From NCBI GenBank assembly GCA_004369085.1, contig ML210235.1, positions 1-64,000 of the forward strand: a stretch of 64,000 nt of DNA, given 5' to 3'. The notes under the pieces were generated by a model. The model did no database searches, was not told the origin of the DNA, and was given only the letters and a program-made list of their open reading frames with translations. The position numbers were made by a program, and so were the translations under genes. This stretch comes from Coprinopsis marcescibilis. Its lineage: Eukaryota > Basidiomycota > Agaricomycetes > Agaricales > Psathyrellaceae. Each line of letters begins with the position of its first letter. The first letter of the stretch is position 1. Positions 46,219 through 55,659 of the stretch are shown here, in pieces.

Positions 46219-46471
46219 TGTACAAGTTTCGGCAGGTCCTAGTCTTACGGAATGCCCCGTGTGGATCCCACCGAGTTGCCCTTCAGCAACCCAGTAACCG
46301 CAACTCGGATGCATGAAAGGAAACAAGCGGCGGATGGCGCATCTTTACTTACATACTTCGTTTTACTGTACATCACGTTTTATATCAAAATGCGCTGATT
46401 AAGAGCGCTGGTCCAACAACCATCGCAATCCCAGACCGCGCCAGGGGCCCACGACGGGCACGAGATTGGGG

Positions 46472-46478
46472 TATAAAA
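46472..46478 (+). promoter_or_regulatory. TATA box of the Arg/Gly-rich secreted gene
   Basis: GGGG-TATAAAA-CCCCC, 174-180 nt upstream of the ATG at 46652. The GC frame around it makes it stand out. Confidence 0.55.
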
Positions 46479-46651
46479 CCCCCAGGTTCAAGCAACTGGA
46501 CTCCTTGTGCGCTGGTTTGCACCCTTCCATCGCCGTGCGTATTCCTTCTGCTCAACTTGCGTTCTCACTGATGTTTCCCCATGGACAGTGAAAGAACTAG
46601 TTGGCTGGCCCAACATATAATATCCACAGTTATTAACCCTCTTTAGCTATC

Positions 46652-47623
46652 ATGGTATCATTCAGTTTCTCATTGAAATTCTTCTTCCTCGCCTGTATGA
46701 CGGCTGAAGCCCTGTCGTTGGCTATCCCCTCGGTAAGCACATCTGAGAGCCACTCAGACTAAATTTGACAGTACATCGTAGGCTGAGGTCGTAACCTCCC
46801 GCGAACTATGCAATGGAGCGTTGAAGAAACGACAGGACCCAGCTTTGGTACGTAAAAATCCAAACTGCCACCCCTCCAAGCATCCTCCCAGAGACATCCT
46901 AACACCAATCCAACTCCAGGTAGAACTGCAGTCACGCGCCCGCGGACGAAGTCCGCGTAGACCCAACACCCCTGAAGGCGGACCAGTCGCTGGCTCATCG
47001 GTACGGAAGCGCTCTACATTCCATTCTCCAAGCCTACTCACTATGCTTTAGACCGGGCCTGGTACAGCAAACTTCAACCAGCAGCTAAACAATCGACTCC
47101 AGACCGTAGCTAATAACGGACGCCGCCCACAAGGGCGGCGTCCCAGACCCCACGCCCGTCCCGGCACCCCAGTCGGTGGCGTGACATCGGTACGAAATCT
47201 CCAGCTCTCTTCCTTGTTGTATACTAATGTTGTATATAGGGTGGGCCCAATATGGCTAACTTCGGCGCACAGCTAAGTAACAGGCTTCAGGCTGTTGCTA
47301 ACGGTCCTAGACGTAACCCAGGAAGATGGGTCGGCCGGCGGACTAGGCGGCCTCATCGTCGACATGTAAGTTCAATGAATCGTACTACCCCGGTGTGTGG
47401 CAAGATGCTTACTTTCTTAGGGGGGTGCTGGCGCACGACCAGGTGCAAATCGAAGGCCAAGAGGAGATCGACAACAGGGTAGAGGTAGAGGTAGAAGAAA
47501 TGGTAGTGGTAATGGTAGACGCCGAGTACGTATCATTATGGATTGTGCCTTGCATTGATTTACTGACACTAGCATTTCCAGCCTCAAGGAGGAAACGGCA
47601 GGCGCAATGGCGGCCGTGCTTAA
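46652..47623 (+). CDS. Secreted modular Arg/Gly-rich protein, 212 aa
   Basis: Seven exons, every one a whole number of codons: 46652-46732, 46782-46847, 46920-47000, 47052-47189, 47240-47365, 47421-47525, 47582-47623. All introns are therefore phase 0, with clean GT-AG borders. Exon 1 is a signal peptide (MVSFSFSLKFFFLACMTAEA). Exon 2 ends in a Kex2-type site (ALKKRQDPAL). Exon 3 is basic (RARGRSPRRP). Exons 4 and 5 repeat one unit: ANFNQQLNNRLQTVANNGRR and ANFGAQLSNRLQAVANGPRR, each followed by a Pro/Arg-rich tail. Exons 6-7 are RG-rich (QGRGRGRRNGSG, GNGRRNGGRA). Mature charge is strongly positive. Not recognised as a known family. The repeated ~15-residue segment could form an amphipathic helix. 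Nucleic-acid or membrane binding is an inference from composition. Confidence 0.75.
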
Positions 47624-48057
47624 ACTTAGCTATGAATATGCTCAGGCTCAACAGAATGTATCTACTCGGCAATAGAATGATAATTCTACGAGATAGAGCT
47701 ATTACGTCGGCTGTGAATAGTGTAATCTATTCTGATCCAGATCGATCGAGTTTCTAATATCCAGTTCCCTGGGCGCATGCCCTCTTACTACACTGTTTCG
47801 GGTTTCGTATCACCATACAGCTCGTAATAGTAGTATTATGCTATGTAACTTACCTGGCTCGCCGCTCTACACGCAGCAGCGCAGAGCCACGTTTCAAGTT
47901 CGTTAAGCGCCGATGATGATAACTGGTTGGACTTTGAATTGTAAGCATCCAGCACGAATATCTGATCAGAGAACTATTTTTGAATTCGGAGAAAAACAAT
48001 AAAAATAAGATCACAGCTAAAAGTAAACAACAAGATTCGGACAGCGCTATCACACAT
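47624..48057. other. Spacer between convergent genes
   Basis: About 430 bp, AT-rich 3' flanks of the secreted gene and P450 copy 2. No gene seen. Confidence 0.6.
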
Positions 48058-50430
48058 TTAAACCTTTTGAATCGGCTTGATGATCAGCGGCATCTGAACC
48101 CCATCTTTTGGCCTAGAGCGCAGTACTGGGCGCTGAACCAGGGAAGAGCCTTTGATAATCTCATCTGCGGGAACCCCAAGCTCAACCTCGAATGCACGCA
48201 GAAGAGTGAAAATAATAGCCTTTGTCCTATGAGCAAAGGTTGTCAGAATCACCTGAGGCTGACTTGAGTATGAAGATCAGAAACTACTCACTCGACGACC
48301 GAGAACCGCCACCCAATACAGCCACGAGGACCCCCGAGGAACGATAGCATATTGCCCCACACTCCAGGTATTCCCGCGACAGCTTTGGGGAGGTTCTCCC
48401 AACGTTCAGGCCTACAGCGCATGTCAGAAGCTGCCTTGATCACACGTTGAAAAAGGAACGGACCTGAACTCATGAGCATCCTCACCCCAGAGCGAAGTGT
48501 CTACGTTGATAGCCGCAATTGGGATTAGGAGGCTCTGTCCTTTCTTCACCCTAAACGTAGACCAATGTTCAAAAGCCGGCGCTTTAGAAGCATCAAATGT
48601 AGAGGACGTACTCAATGTAATCATGGACAATGCCGTTCCTATCGGTAAAGGGTGTCTCTAGAGGAATCGCGTCGTCCTGGGTAGCAGCGCGCATTGAAGA
48701 TGCAATTGGAGCGTGGACTCGCATAGACTCTCGCACGACAGCATCGAGGTATGGCAGTGCGTTAAGCTCGTCCATGGTTGGGTTATCAGTCCCGACGGTG
48801 AGGAGTTCCTCGCGGAGCTTGCTTTGAATATGTGGCGCGAGAGAGAGAGCATACATGGTCCACGCTGTTGCAGTACTAAATCCATTCCAACATCAGCAAA
48901 CTTGAAAAAGCTCGGTCGAAGGAGACTAACCTCGTGGTTTCGTGTCCTGCGGCAAGGAATGTTGGAACCTCTGCAGTAGCAGCAGAAAAAAGATGAGTTG
49001 CGGAAGTCTGTATAGCAAGCAATGAGACCCACGAGCTGAGACTTCTGAGTCAGTCAAACGTTGGCTTGGAGGCAGGTCGGAGGCCATATTGGATCGAAGT
49101 AGCAGAGTAAGCAGATGCTTTCCCCGAACGGAGTCTCTCTCGAGCACAGAGTATTTCTCGCTCAGCTCTGTTTTGCTCTTTTGGATCAGCTCCATGCCAA
49201 TTCGATTCATCGTATTTCTAATTTCGTCCAGTTGCTTGTCGTAAGAGGTTTTCTATCACGCCGCAAACGATGTTCAGAAACAAACACTTCTTCGGAAGGC
49301 AGGGTGAAGCTACTGACCATCCAGCGAAGCGCAGGGACCAAAGCCTTGATGACCATAATGGCGGATACGCCCTTGCCTTTGAAAAGCTTGTCAAATGCAT
49401 TGTTGAGCTCGTTGTCCTTCGGGTCGGTTGTGAGCGCATCGAAGTTGTAGTTAAACCCTTCCGAAACCGTTAAAGCTCATTCCTAGGCCCATTGCAAACA
49501 TAATCTCACCGGCAAGTCCAATAACATCCAAAGTCAATCGACTGAAATATGTTGAAGCGTTAACACTGAGCACGCCTCCTGCTTCCTGAGCTTCGGAAAG
49601 CCAGATATCGCGGAGCTATGGGACGTTTGAGGATTTAAGAAATAAGTACAAGTCTACATACACACCTGCAGAGATTTACCAACGAAGACTTCGGTAAGCT
49701 CCCGGATTTGGGCAGGTCCGAAGGCAGGATTCTATGGTGAGATTGAGAATGGGACATAGATTATGAAATATGCCTGTGGAACATACCATGACCCGACGCT
49801 GCAAACAAGAGTTGTGTATCAGCAACAATTATTCTCAATTCAATCACAATACATACGTACCTGCCTCTTATGTTCTTCGCCCTCTACAATGAAAACACCT
49901 AGTAGAAACACGTCAATCGTTGGTTTTGGTTTTCGATGACCGAGAACGGTAGTCACCATTCCCAAGCAAGTGCCTCAGTGCATATCGTATCATATCAGGC
50001 TTCTGATAAGTGTTGGAGTGCATCATGATATGGCTGAGTGCCTTCAAGTCGGTCGTATACAGTCGATTCATCTGGGTAGATCCTCAGAGGTCGCACAGAT
50101 ATATGCCAAGAAAAAGACTGACCCCAAGCAACCCCTTATAGACGATAGTCTTGCCGTATTCTTTGACCCATTGTTCGTGCAGCGCGCCCGAGTTCTCCTA
50201 ATAGACGGAATAAATAATGAGACAAATGTCAGGTTCCAAAAAGCTATACGCACCCATAACGCAGCTCCAGCCGACGTGAAGTTCCCGAAGAAATAGCTAC
50301 GGATAGGAGGCCCGGGTACAACCCTCAAGTGAGAGGTCCATTCGCGGTAAAGGAATATGCCGAGTCTAGATAGACCGTATGCGCCAAGCGTCGCAAGAAT
50401 GGACGTCAAAAGTTGCAGAAAGGCTGACAT
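48058..50430 (-). CDS. Cytochrome P450 monooxygenase, copy 2, multi-exon
   Basis: Same architecture and similar exon layout as copy 1. N-terminal anchor [20 protein letters not shown], hinge [15 protein letters not shown]-helix [12 protein letters not shown], ExxR in [11 protein letters not shown], and haem loop [13 protein letters not shown] with the Cys ligand. The C-terminus is [13 protein letters not shown], stop at 48058. The segment before the I-helix ([34 protein letters not shown]) is nearly the same as in copy 1, so the pair arose by tandem duplication. Substrate unknown. All key catalytic residues are present. Confidence 0.88.
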
Positions 50431-51435
50431 TGCTGAGCGCTGAGGTTCTCTAGAAGCTGGATTCGCTGAAAAGCGGTTAGGCGTGGAAGTACTAGCGAGT
50501 CAGTGGACAGCTGTAACCGACCTTTATGTATGAATTCAACAGTAAAGGGCTAGCTTCTGGTAGCTGCGGATATGTTGGCATGCATGTTCACTCCCGCAGC
50601 TGATCCCAACATGGCCCCACTGCGGAAAATGAATTCGAGTTTGGGATTGTGAAAAGCCGGCGAAACACGTATTCATCACGGCAACATTGTTTTGGTCGTG
50701 TGTTTGAAAAGTGAGCTATGAGTACAGAACCAGGGCTTTGGCAGAACCACAACAGGAGTTGGCCATCTGACTGCGGAGCCGACTGTACTTACCCCAAGGC
50801 TAACACCTGGGCCACTGCGACGCGTAACCCAATATGTAAATTCACATCGAAGGTGCAAAAGTTCGCACACCTATCTTGAGAGTCGGGACGGCCAAGAGCC
50901 ACCACCGGCGGTTATCAGACAAGAAAACGCAGCAGGCACGTAGAACCATGAAACCCGTGAATATATGAATAGACCTATCCTTGCCAAACCTGTGAACTGA
51001 ATACCATTGAGGCTTGTTGGAGAAAATGTGTACACAGCTGCGGTCGAAGGGACCTGTCGCACCATCAACCCCGAGCCTGAGACCCATTGTGTGCCCAGGC
51101 CGCCTGCACTGATATCATGACCACCGGAACTTGTTGATCACGCCGGAATCAAGTTTGCCATTAGACTCCTCTCACTGATTGTCTTTGACAATCTGAGTGG
51201 AAGACTGTGTCGGCGATATGGACAACGTCTATACGGGTGATGGTCGTGGTTACAGTACAAGGTGGAATGCCTAGTCTACTGATCGGACGCGCGCATATAG
51301 GTGTCATCCTTACACTGAGGCTACTTGAGTCAATTCGCATTCTGCTCAGATGCTTTTGCAATAGAGCTTGTAACTGTCACGCTAATATGATAAACAGATA
51401 GATATTGATATTAAGAGAATGGTGAAGAGGTAAAA
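50431..51435. other. Intergenic region
   Basis: About 1 kb between P450 copy 2 (minus) and a minus-strand F-box-family gene. No supported gene. A weak CATAAAG motif at about 50523 could be the P450 TATA box. Confidence 0.5.
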
Positions 51436-52818
51436 TTAGAAATCCTTAGTGATATAATCTACTGTGAGTTGACCCAAGCCTACAGACGGAAAGCTTTCAA
51501 CCATGCTCATGCGGATCTTATGCCCTGAGCTTTCAACAGAGTAGTCAGGGCTGATTCTGGGACCTCCAGTAATAGAAATCCGGATCTGTTCCATGCCATT
51601 CTTAACATGTCTTGCAAGAACATGGTCCCATTCCTTCCATTGCTCCGGCTCCCATAGTGCTTCAGGACAGAATTGGTTGTTCCACCCAACATTCAGTTCA
51701 ATTATCCTCAGATCTCGGTCTGTTGACTTTCTCCTGCGATCTGCCAGCGAGCGCAGGATCTCCAGTGCCCATCTCCACTCGTCATAGCCCTCTATGCCTC
51801 CATGCTTCCTCCTATTCCAAGTTTTGAAGTTAAGAACCAAGACCTGTAACTGGAGTTGTGTAAGATCTAGTCGTCCATTCGCTTCCCAGGTCCATCCTAT
51901 AGGCATGCAACGACCCGAGTTAACATTTTTGCCGAAGATATAGAAAGTAATGATTGTCAATTCAGTCAGACTCCTTTGGATGCACGCGAGCCCCAAAACA
52001 TTTTGAAGATGGGTGAATTCCTCTCTGAAGTTGATCTCGTATGTCAGGGTAGAGATCTCCCTGCCAGTGACTAGAGACAGAATAGACATTTTGCTCTGTC
52101 GAAGCATGCCTAATATGCTTATCGAGTTCATGGAGAGAGGTAAATTGGCGAGGTTGGGTGCGGCCTGCGTTTCCTCAGTGGTATTTGTGTCGATTCCGCA
52201 ATGTACGATTTGAAAGTGTTTACGGGCCCTGAGAGTCTGCATCGCCTGAGCTGGGATGCCATTGATGCCGATGATTATCTTCGTATGAACGCTCTTCCTT
52301 TCCAACATATCCATCAGAGCGCGTTGAAATGTCGGATGGAAGCAGTCCCACTCTACCAGCCCCACCGCACTGGCGCGTGGTGACACCCTTGTTGTTCCGC
52401 GGAGATCAAACGTTTTCAAACTCTCTGCGTATGCAAGGATTTGTGGGACTGCCACTGTTTCAGCAAAGTAGGGATCGTCGAGAATGTACCTGAAGTGGTG
52501 ACGTCTGATCGACTTGGAGCTTGAGCCACGTCCGTAGAGGTCGGACTCGAATGGGAGGGCACCGTGGCCTCCGACAACAATTGATTTTCGAAGATCTTGC
52601 TCTTCCGGGTGGCGGGCAATGGTGAGAGATCTTATGAACTTAGCTCGATGCCGTTTGGAAGCAAGGGATACATATAGTTGGTAGACTTTGACCTCGCCTC
52701 TGACGTTGGTCAAGTCCAGTTTGATCTTTCGATATAGAATCTTTTCTGCCAGAGTGTGCATTCCTGACACTTGGGTCATAGGACGAACACCGAAAAGGGA
52801 GTTGCTTGCCGTGTATTT
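51436..52818 (-). CDS. F-box-like lineage-B gene, 5' exon missing
   Basis: The body aligns with the MGVTQS family: SNSLFGVRPMTQVSG..LAEKILYRKIKLDL, ALMDMLERKSVHTKIIIGI, NFKTWNRRKHGGIEGYDEWRWALEIL. The open frame runs back past the ATG at 52779 to 52818, where a TGACAG acceptor lies directly before it, so an upstream exon with the start and the LPxEL part of the F-box is expected. No such exon was found in the next ~300 bp, which is filled with inverted-repeat sequence. Either the first exon lies further away, or the gene was 5'-truncated. If translated from 52779 it would lack half the F-box. The C-terminal GPDNVRRHL motif of the relatives is also absent. Confidence 0.7.
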   Translation of the reverse strand, partial: KYTASNSLFGVRPMTQVSGMHTLAEKILYRKIKLDLTNVRGEVKVYQLYVSLASKRHRAKFIRSLTIARHPEEQDLRKSIVVGGHGALPFESDLYGRGSSSKSIRRHHFRYILDDPYFAETVAVPQILAYAESLKTFDLRGTTRVSPRASAVGLVEWDCFHPTFQRALMDMLERKSVHTKIIIGINGIPAQAMQTLRARKHFQIVHCGIDTNTTEETQAAPNLANLPLSMNSISILGMLRQSKMSILSLVTGREISTLTYEINFREEFTHLQNVLGLACIQRSLTELTIITFYIFGKNVNSGRCMPIGWTWEANGRLDLTQLQLQVLVLNFKTWNRRKHGGIEGYDEWRWALEILRSLADRRRKSTDRDLRIIELNVGWNNQFCPEALWEPEQWKEWDHVLARHVKNGMEQIRISITGGPRISPDYSVESSGHKIRMSMVESFPSVGLGQLTVDYITKDF

Positions 52819-52965
52819 CTGTCATTTGAAAAGAAAGTCCATGTTAGAAAAGATGCACACATATTGTATAAAGGCCCGAAAAGATATTTCTGACTTTAAA
52901 AAGTTAATTATCTTCAAAAAAAAAAAATCTTTTTCAAGCTTTTTGGGATTTCTTAAAGACAGAGA

Positions 52966-53124
52966 AAGCTCGAAAAAGATGTCTCGGCCTGGAGGCCGAC
53001 CCACTTTGCCTTCCTAAGTTGTTCCTAAGAGTGACGGAGCTGGCAGGGTTCAAATATATAAAATGGAAACACTGTGACTTGGAACCATTACAGAAGCCCT
53101 GACCCGGACATCTTTTTCAAGCTT
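52966..53124. mobile_element. Possible MITE-like element with ~22-bp terminal inverted repeats
   Basis: The left end AAGCTCGAAAAAGATGTCTCGG is the imperfect complement of the right end, CCGGACATCTTTTTCAAGCTT. The enclosed length is ~155 bp and there is no coding capacity. A further copy of ATCTTTTTCAAGCTTTT starts at ~52927. Target-site duplications could not be confirmed. Confidence 0.4.
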
Positions 53125-53186
53125 TTCCCCACTTTTCAAAGTATCCTGCTTATTTATAAAAGATGTAGATTAGTTTTTCAATTATT

Positions 53187-53234
53187 AAAGACCTTTTCAG
53201 TGCAGAAAAGCTTTTCAACGCTGAAAAGGTCTTT
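53187..53234. repeat. Perfect 14-bp inverted repeat with palindromic loop
   Basis: Arms AAAGACCTTTTCAG (53187-53200) and CTGAAAAGGTCTTT (53221-53234) are perfectly complementary. The 20-nt loop itself contains GAAAAGCTTTTC. A strong hairpin in DNA or RNA. Confidence 0.85.
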
Positions 53235-53787
53235 CCGTATTTAAAATCTGTGAAAATGCTTGAAAACGCCAACCGAGTTTTGGTGATGGGGGACATTTCT
53301 CATCTGCTTGTTCTTGGGCTGGCGCAGAATGATTAAATTTGAGCCATGGGTCCCACTTTCATTGCTTCTTACAATTGAACGCTCCGAAGTCCGTGAACAT
53401 GGAAGACTAAATCTTGCACACTGGTCTTGGTATCCTTGCTATATCCGAGACCTCTGGCAATATCAGTCGCTTAAAGCTTTTTTCTCTGGATGCGATTACA
53501 AGACCCAGATCGTGCATTCCGAGCTGATTTCACGGATAAATACACCTCAAAAAAGTAGCCCGACGGGCTCTAAATCCGTCAATACAAACCTCGATATCGA
53601 GCTATTAAATTAAATTTTGACGCGGAGCCCGGCGAATAAACTGAAAGCCGGTGGTACCGCCACCTGCTAACCGCCACCGTGCAACGACAACGTCCCAGAC
53701 ACGTCCGCCGAGTCCTTCATCAATTGAATATTATCTTCCCGTTTCCTCCGTGTCATGACCTTCAAGTGGAAAGAAATACCGGTAGAA

Positions 53788-55444
53788 ATGTCACAGAAAC
53801 AACTTCGAGTTGCGTTCATTCATCCAGATCTTGGAATTGGTGGTTATGTTTCTCAAATTCCAGTGAAATATCTCTGATTATACCTGATAGGAGGGGCAGA
53901 GCGACTGGTCGTTGATGCTGCACTGGGATTGCAGAAGCTAGGGCACAGTGTTGGCATATACACCTCGCATCATGACCCCACGCACTGTTTCGAAGAGACC
54001 ATCGATGGTGAGTCGTACATGCCGTGGTGGCTCATTCCGTAGGGACTTAATTCGCAACAGGGAGACTCCAGGTGCATCACGTCCGACCGCCTTTTCCTCG
54101 CTCTTTCAAGGGCAAATTTCACATTATATTCGCCCATCTTCGTCAGTTGCATCTCATATGCAACATAATCCTCAGCCGGACGGCCAACCAATACGATGTG
54201 TTCTTCGTGGACCAACTATCAACGTGTATCCCATTCATCAGATGTATCGCTGGAAAGCGTGTCGTTTTCTACTGTCATTTTCCAGATAAGCTACTAGCAA
54301 ACGGCGCCTTTGTGGAAGGAGGTAAGGTTGTGAAGAAACAGAGCCTTGCAAAGCAGCTTTACCGACTGCCAATGGACTGGTTGGAGGAGCTTACCACACG
54401 TGCGTATTGTGCGTCTCGTCTCGTATAACTGAATGTCTGTCTTATATCACCTAGGTCAAGCGGATATCATTCTGTCAAATTCTAAATTCACGGCGAGGGT
54501 TTTCAAGACTTATTTCCCTTCAATACCGCGGAACCCATCAGTTGTATACCCTGGGATCAACCTAGATGCGTACGAGGGAACGTATGACCCTTCTGATGCA
54601 GACGTCGCTTCTGTTGTATCGGACAGGCCGACCCTGATATCTCTGAATCGATTCGAGGGCAAGAAGAACATCATATTGGCGTTGGAATCATTTGCACGTC
54701 TCAAGAAAAGTTCCGAGTCGCGACTGCAGAATCTCAGGCTTGTGCTGGCAGGTATGTTGGCTCTCTGTGCGTTCTACCCTTGTTCACGAGTATTTAGGTG
54801 GCTACGACGACCGTCTGGAAGACAACAAGCAAGTCATCGCCAAGCTGCAAGACCTCTCCAAGGCTCTATCCCTCCAATTTGCCATTTGCTCACCTGCGCC
54901 CCTTCCAGACAACCTCACATCCCCATCCCTCTCCACCGTCCCCGATCCCGACATCATCTTCCTGCTTAACTTCACAACGTCACAGCGCACGGCCCTTCTC
55001 TACTCACAATCAACACTCGCATTACTTTATACGCCGGAAAACGAACACTTCGGTATCGTACCCATCGAAGCGATGGCCTGTGGTGTTCCGGTCCTTGCGT
55101 GCAACTCGGGTGGCCCTCTCGAGAGTGTCCTGCAATACCCAGCAGGGCAAGAATCGGGAACAGGTTGGCTATGCCCACCTGATCCTGATCTTTGGGCAGA
55201 AGCGTTGATAGAGATCGTCTCGTTGTCAATTGAACAACGGGAAGGTTTATCGGCTGCTGCGAAGAAGAGAGCTAAGACACTGTTTGGCATGGAGGCTATG
55301 GCGAAGGGGTTGGGTAATGCTTTGCAGCAGGCGGTTTCCATGGGATCTGTGGAGGCTGATGAGGTGTGGGGACGATGGTGGAAGGCCTGGGTTATGATCG
55401 TTGGGTTCCTGCTTGCGTACTATTATAGTTCATCGCAGCGTTAG
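53788..55444 (+). CDS. ALG2: Alpha-1,3/1,6-mannosyltransferase ALG2, 483 aa
   Basis: Adds the second and third mannoses to Man1GlcNAc2-PP-dolichol on the cytosolic face of the ER, early in N-glycan precursor synthesis. Five exons: 53788-53842, 53894-54007, 54061-54399, 54455-54751, 54798-55444. Landmarks of this GT4 enzyme: [99 protein letters not shown] (E-x7-E motif) and [10 protein letters not shown]. The C-terminus is a membrane segment ([14 protein letters not shown]). The first acceptor is a TAGGAG tandem; the downstream AG gives the canonical GIGGAERL. Single-copy essential gene by family knowledge. Confidence 0.95.
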
Positions 55445-55659
55445 GATGGCTACCTTGCGTGTAAAGAATCAAGCGAACCACCTCATTTGGGACCACTCAC
55501 ACAGCCATAAACCTTTTATTAGCCTGGCAATAATCCGTTTTTGGACTGCTGTTGAGGACCTCCACGAATTTCAAACTGCGCCCATCGTTATCACCCCAGC
55601 GATATACATCCATCTTTCATTCCTTCCAGTCACCCCACAATTGTCACACTCTGTACCTC
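55445..55659. other. Short spacer
   Basis: 215 bp between ALG2 and the next F-box gene, same strand. In-frame ATGs upstream of 55660 exist (from 55552), but the family motif spacing favours 55660. Confidence 0.5.

Larger units (their letters stand above)
44759..46651. other. Intergenic region with assembly gap
   Basis: About 1.9 kb with no supported gene. Frames at 45452-45872 on both strands lack motifs. Contains the N run at 46209-46218 and, near the end, a TATA box for the Arg/Gly-rich gene. Confidence 0.5.
52819..53787. other. Repeat-rich spacer
   Basis: AT-rich DNA with several inverted repeats built on ATCTTTTTCAAGCTTTT (see separate entries), then ~500 bp of ordinary spacer before ALG2. 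No gene seen. Confidence 0.6.
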
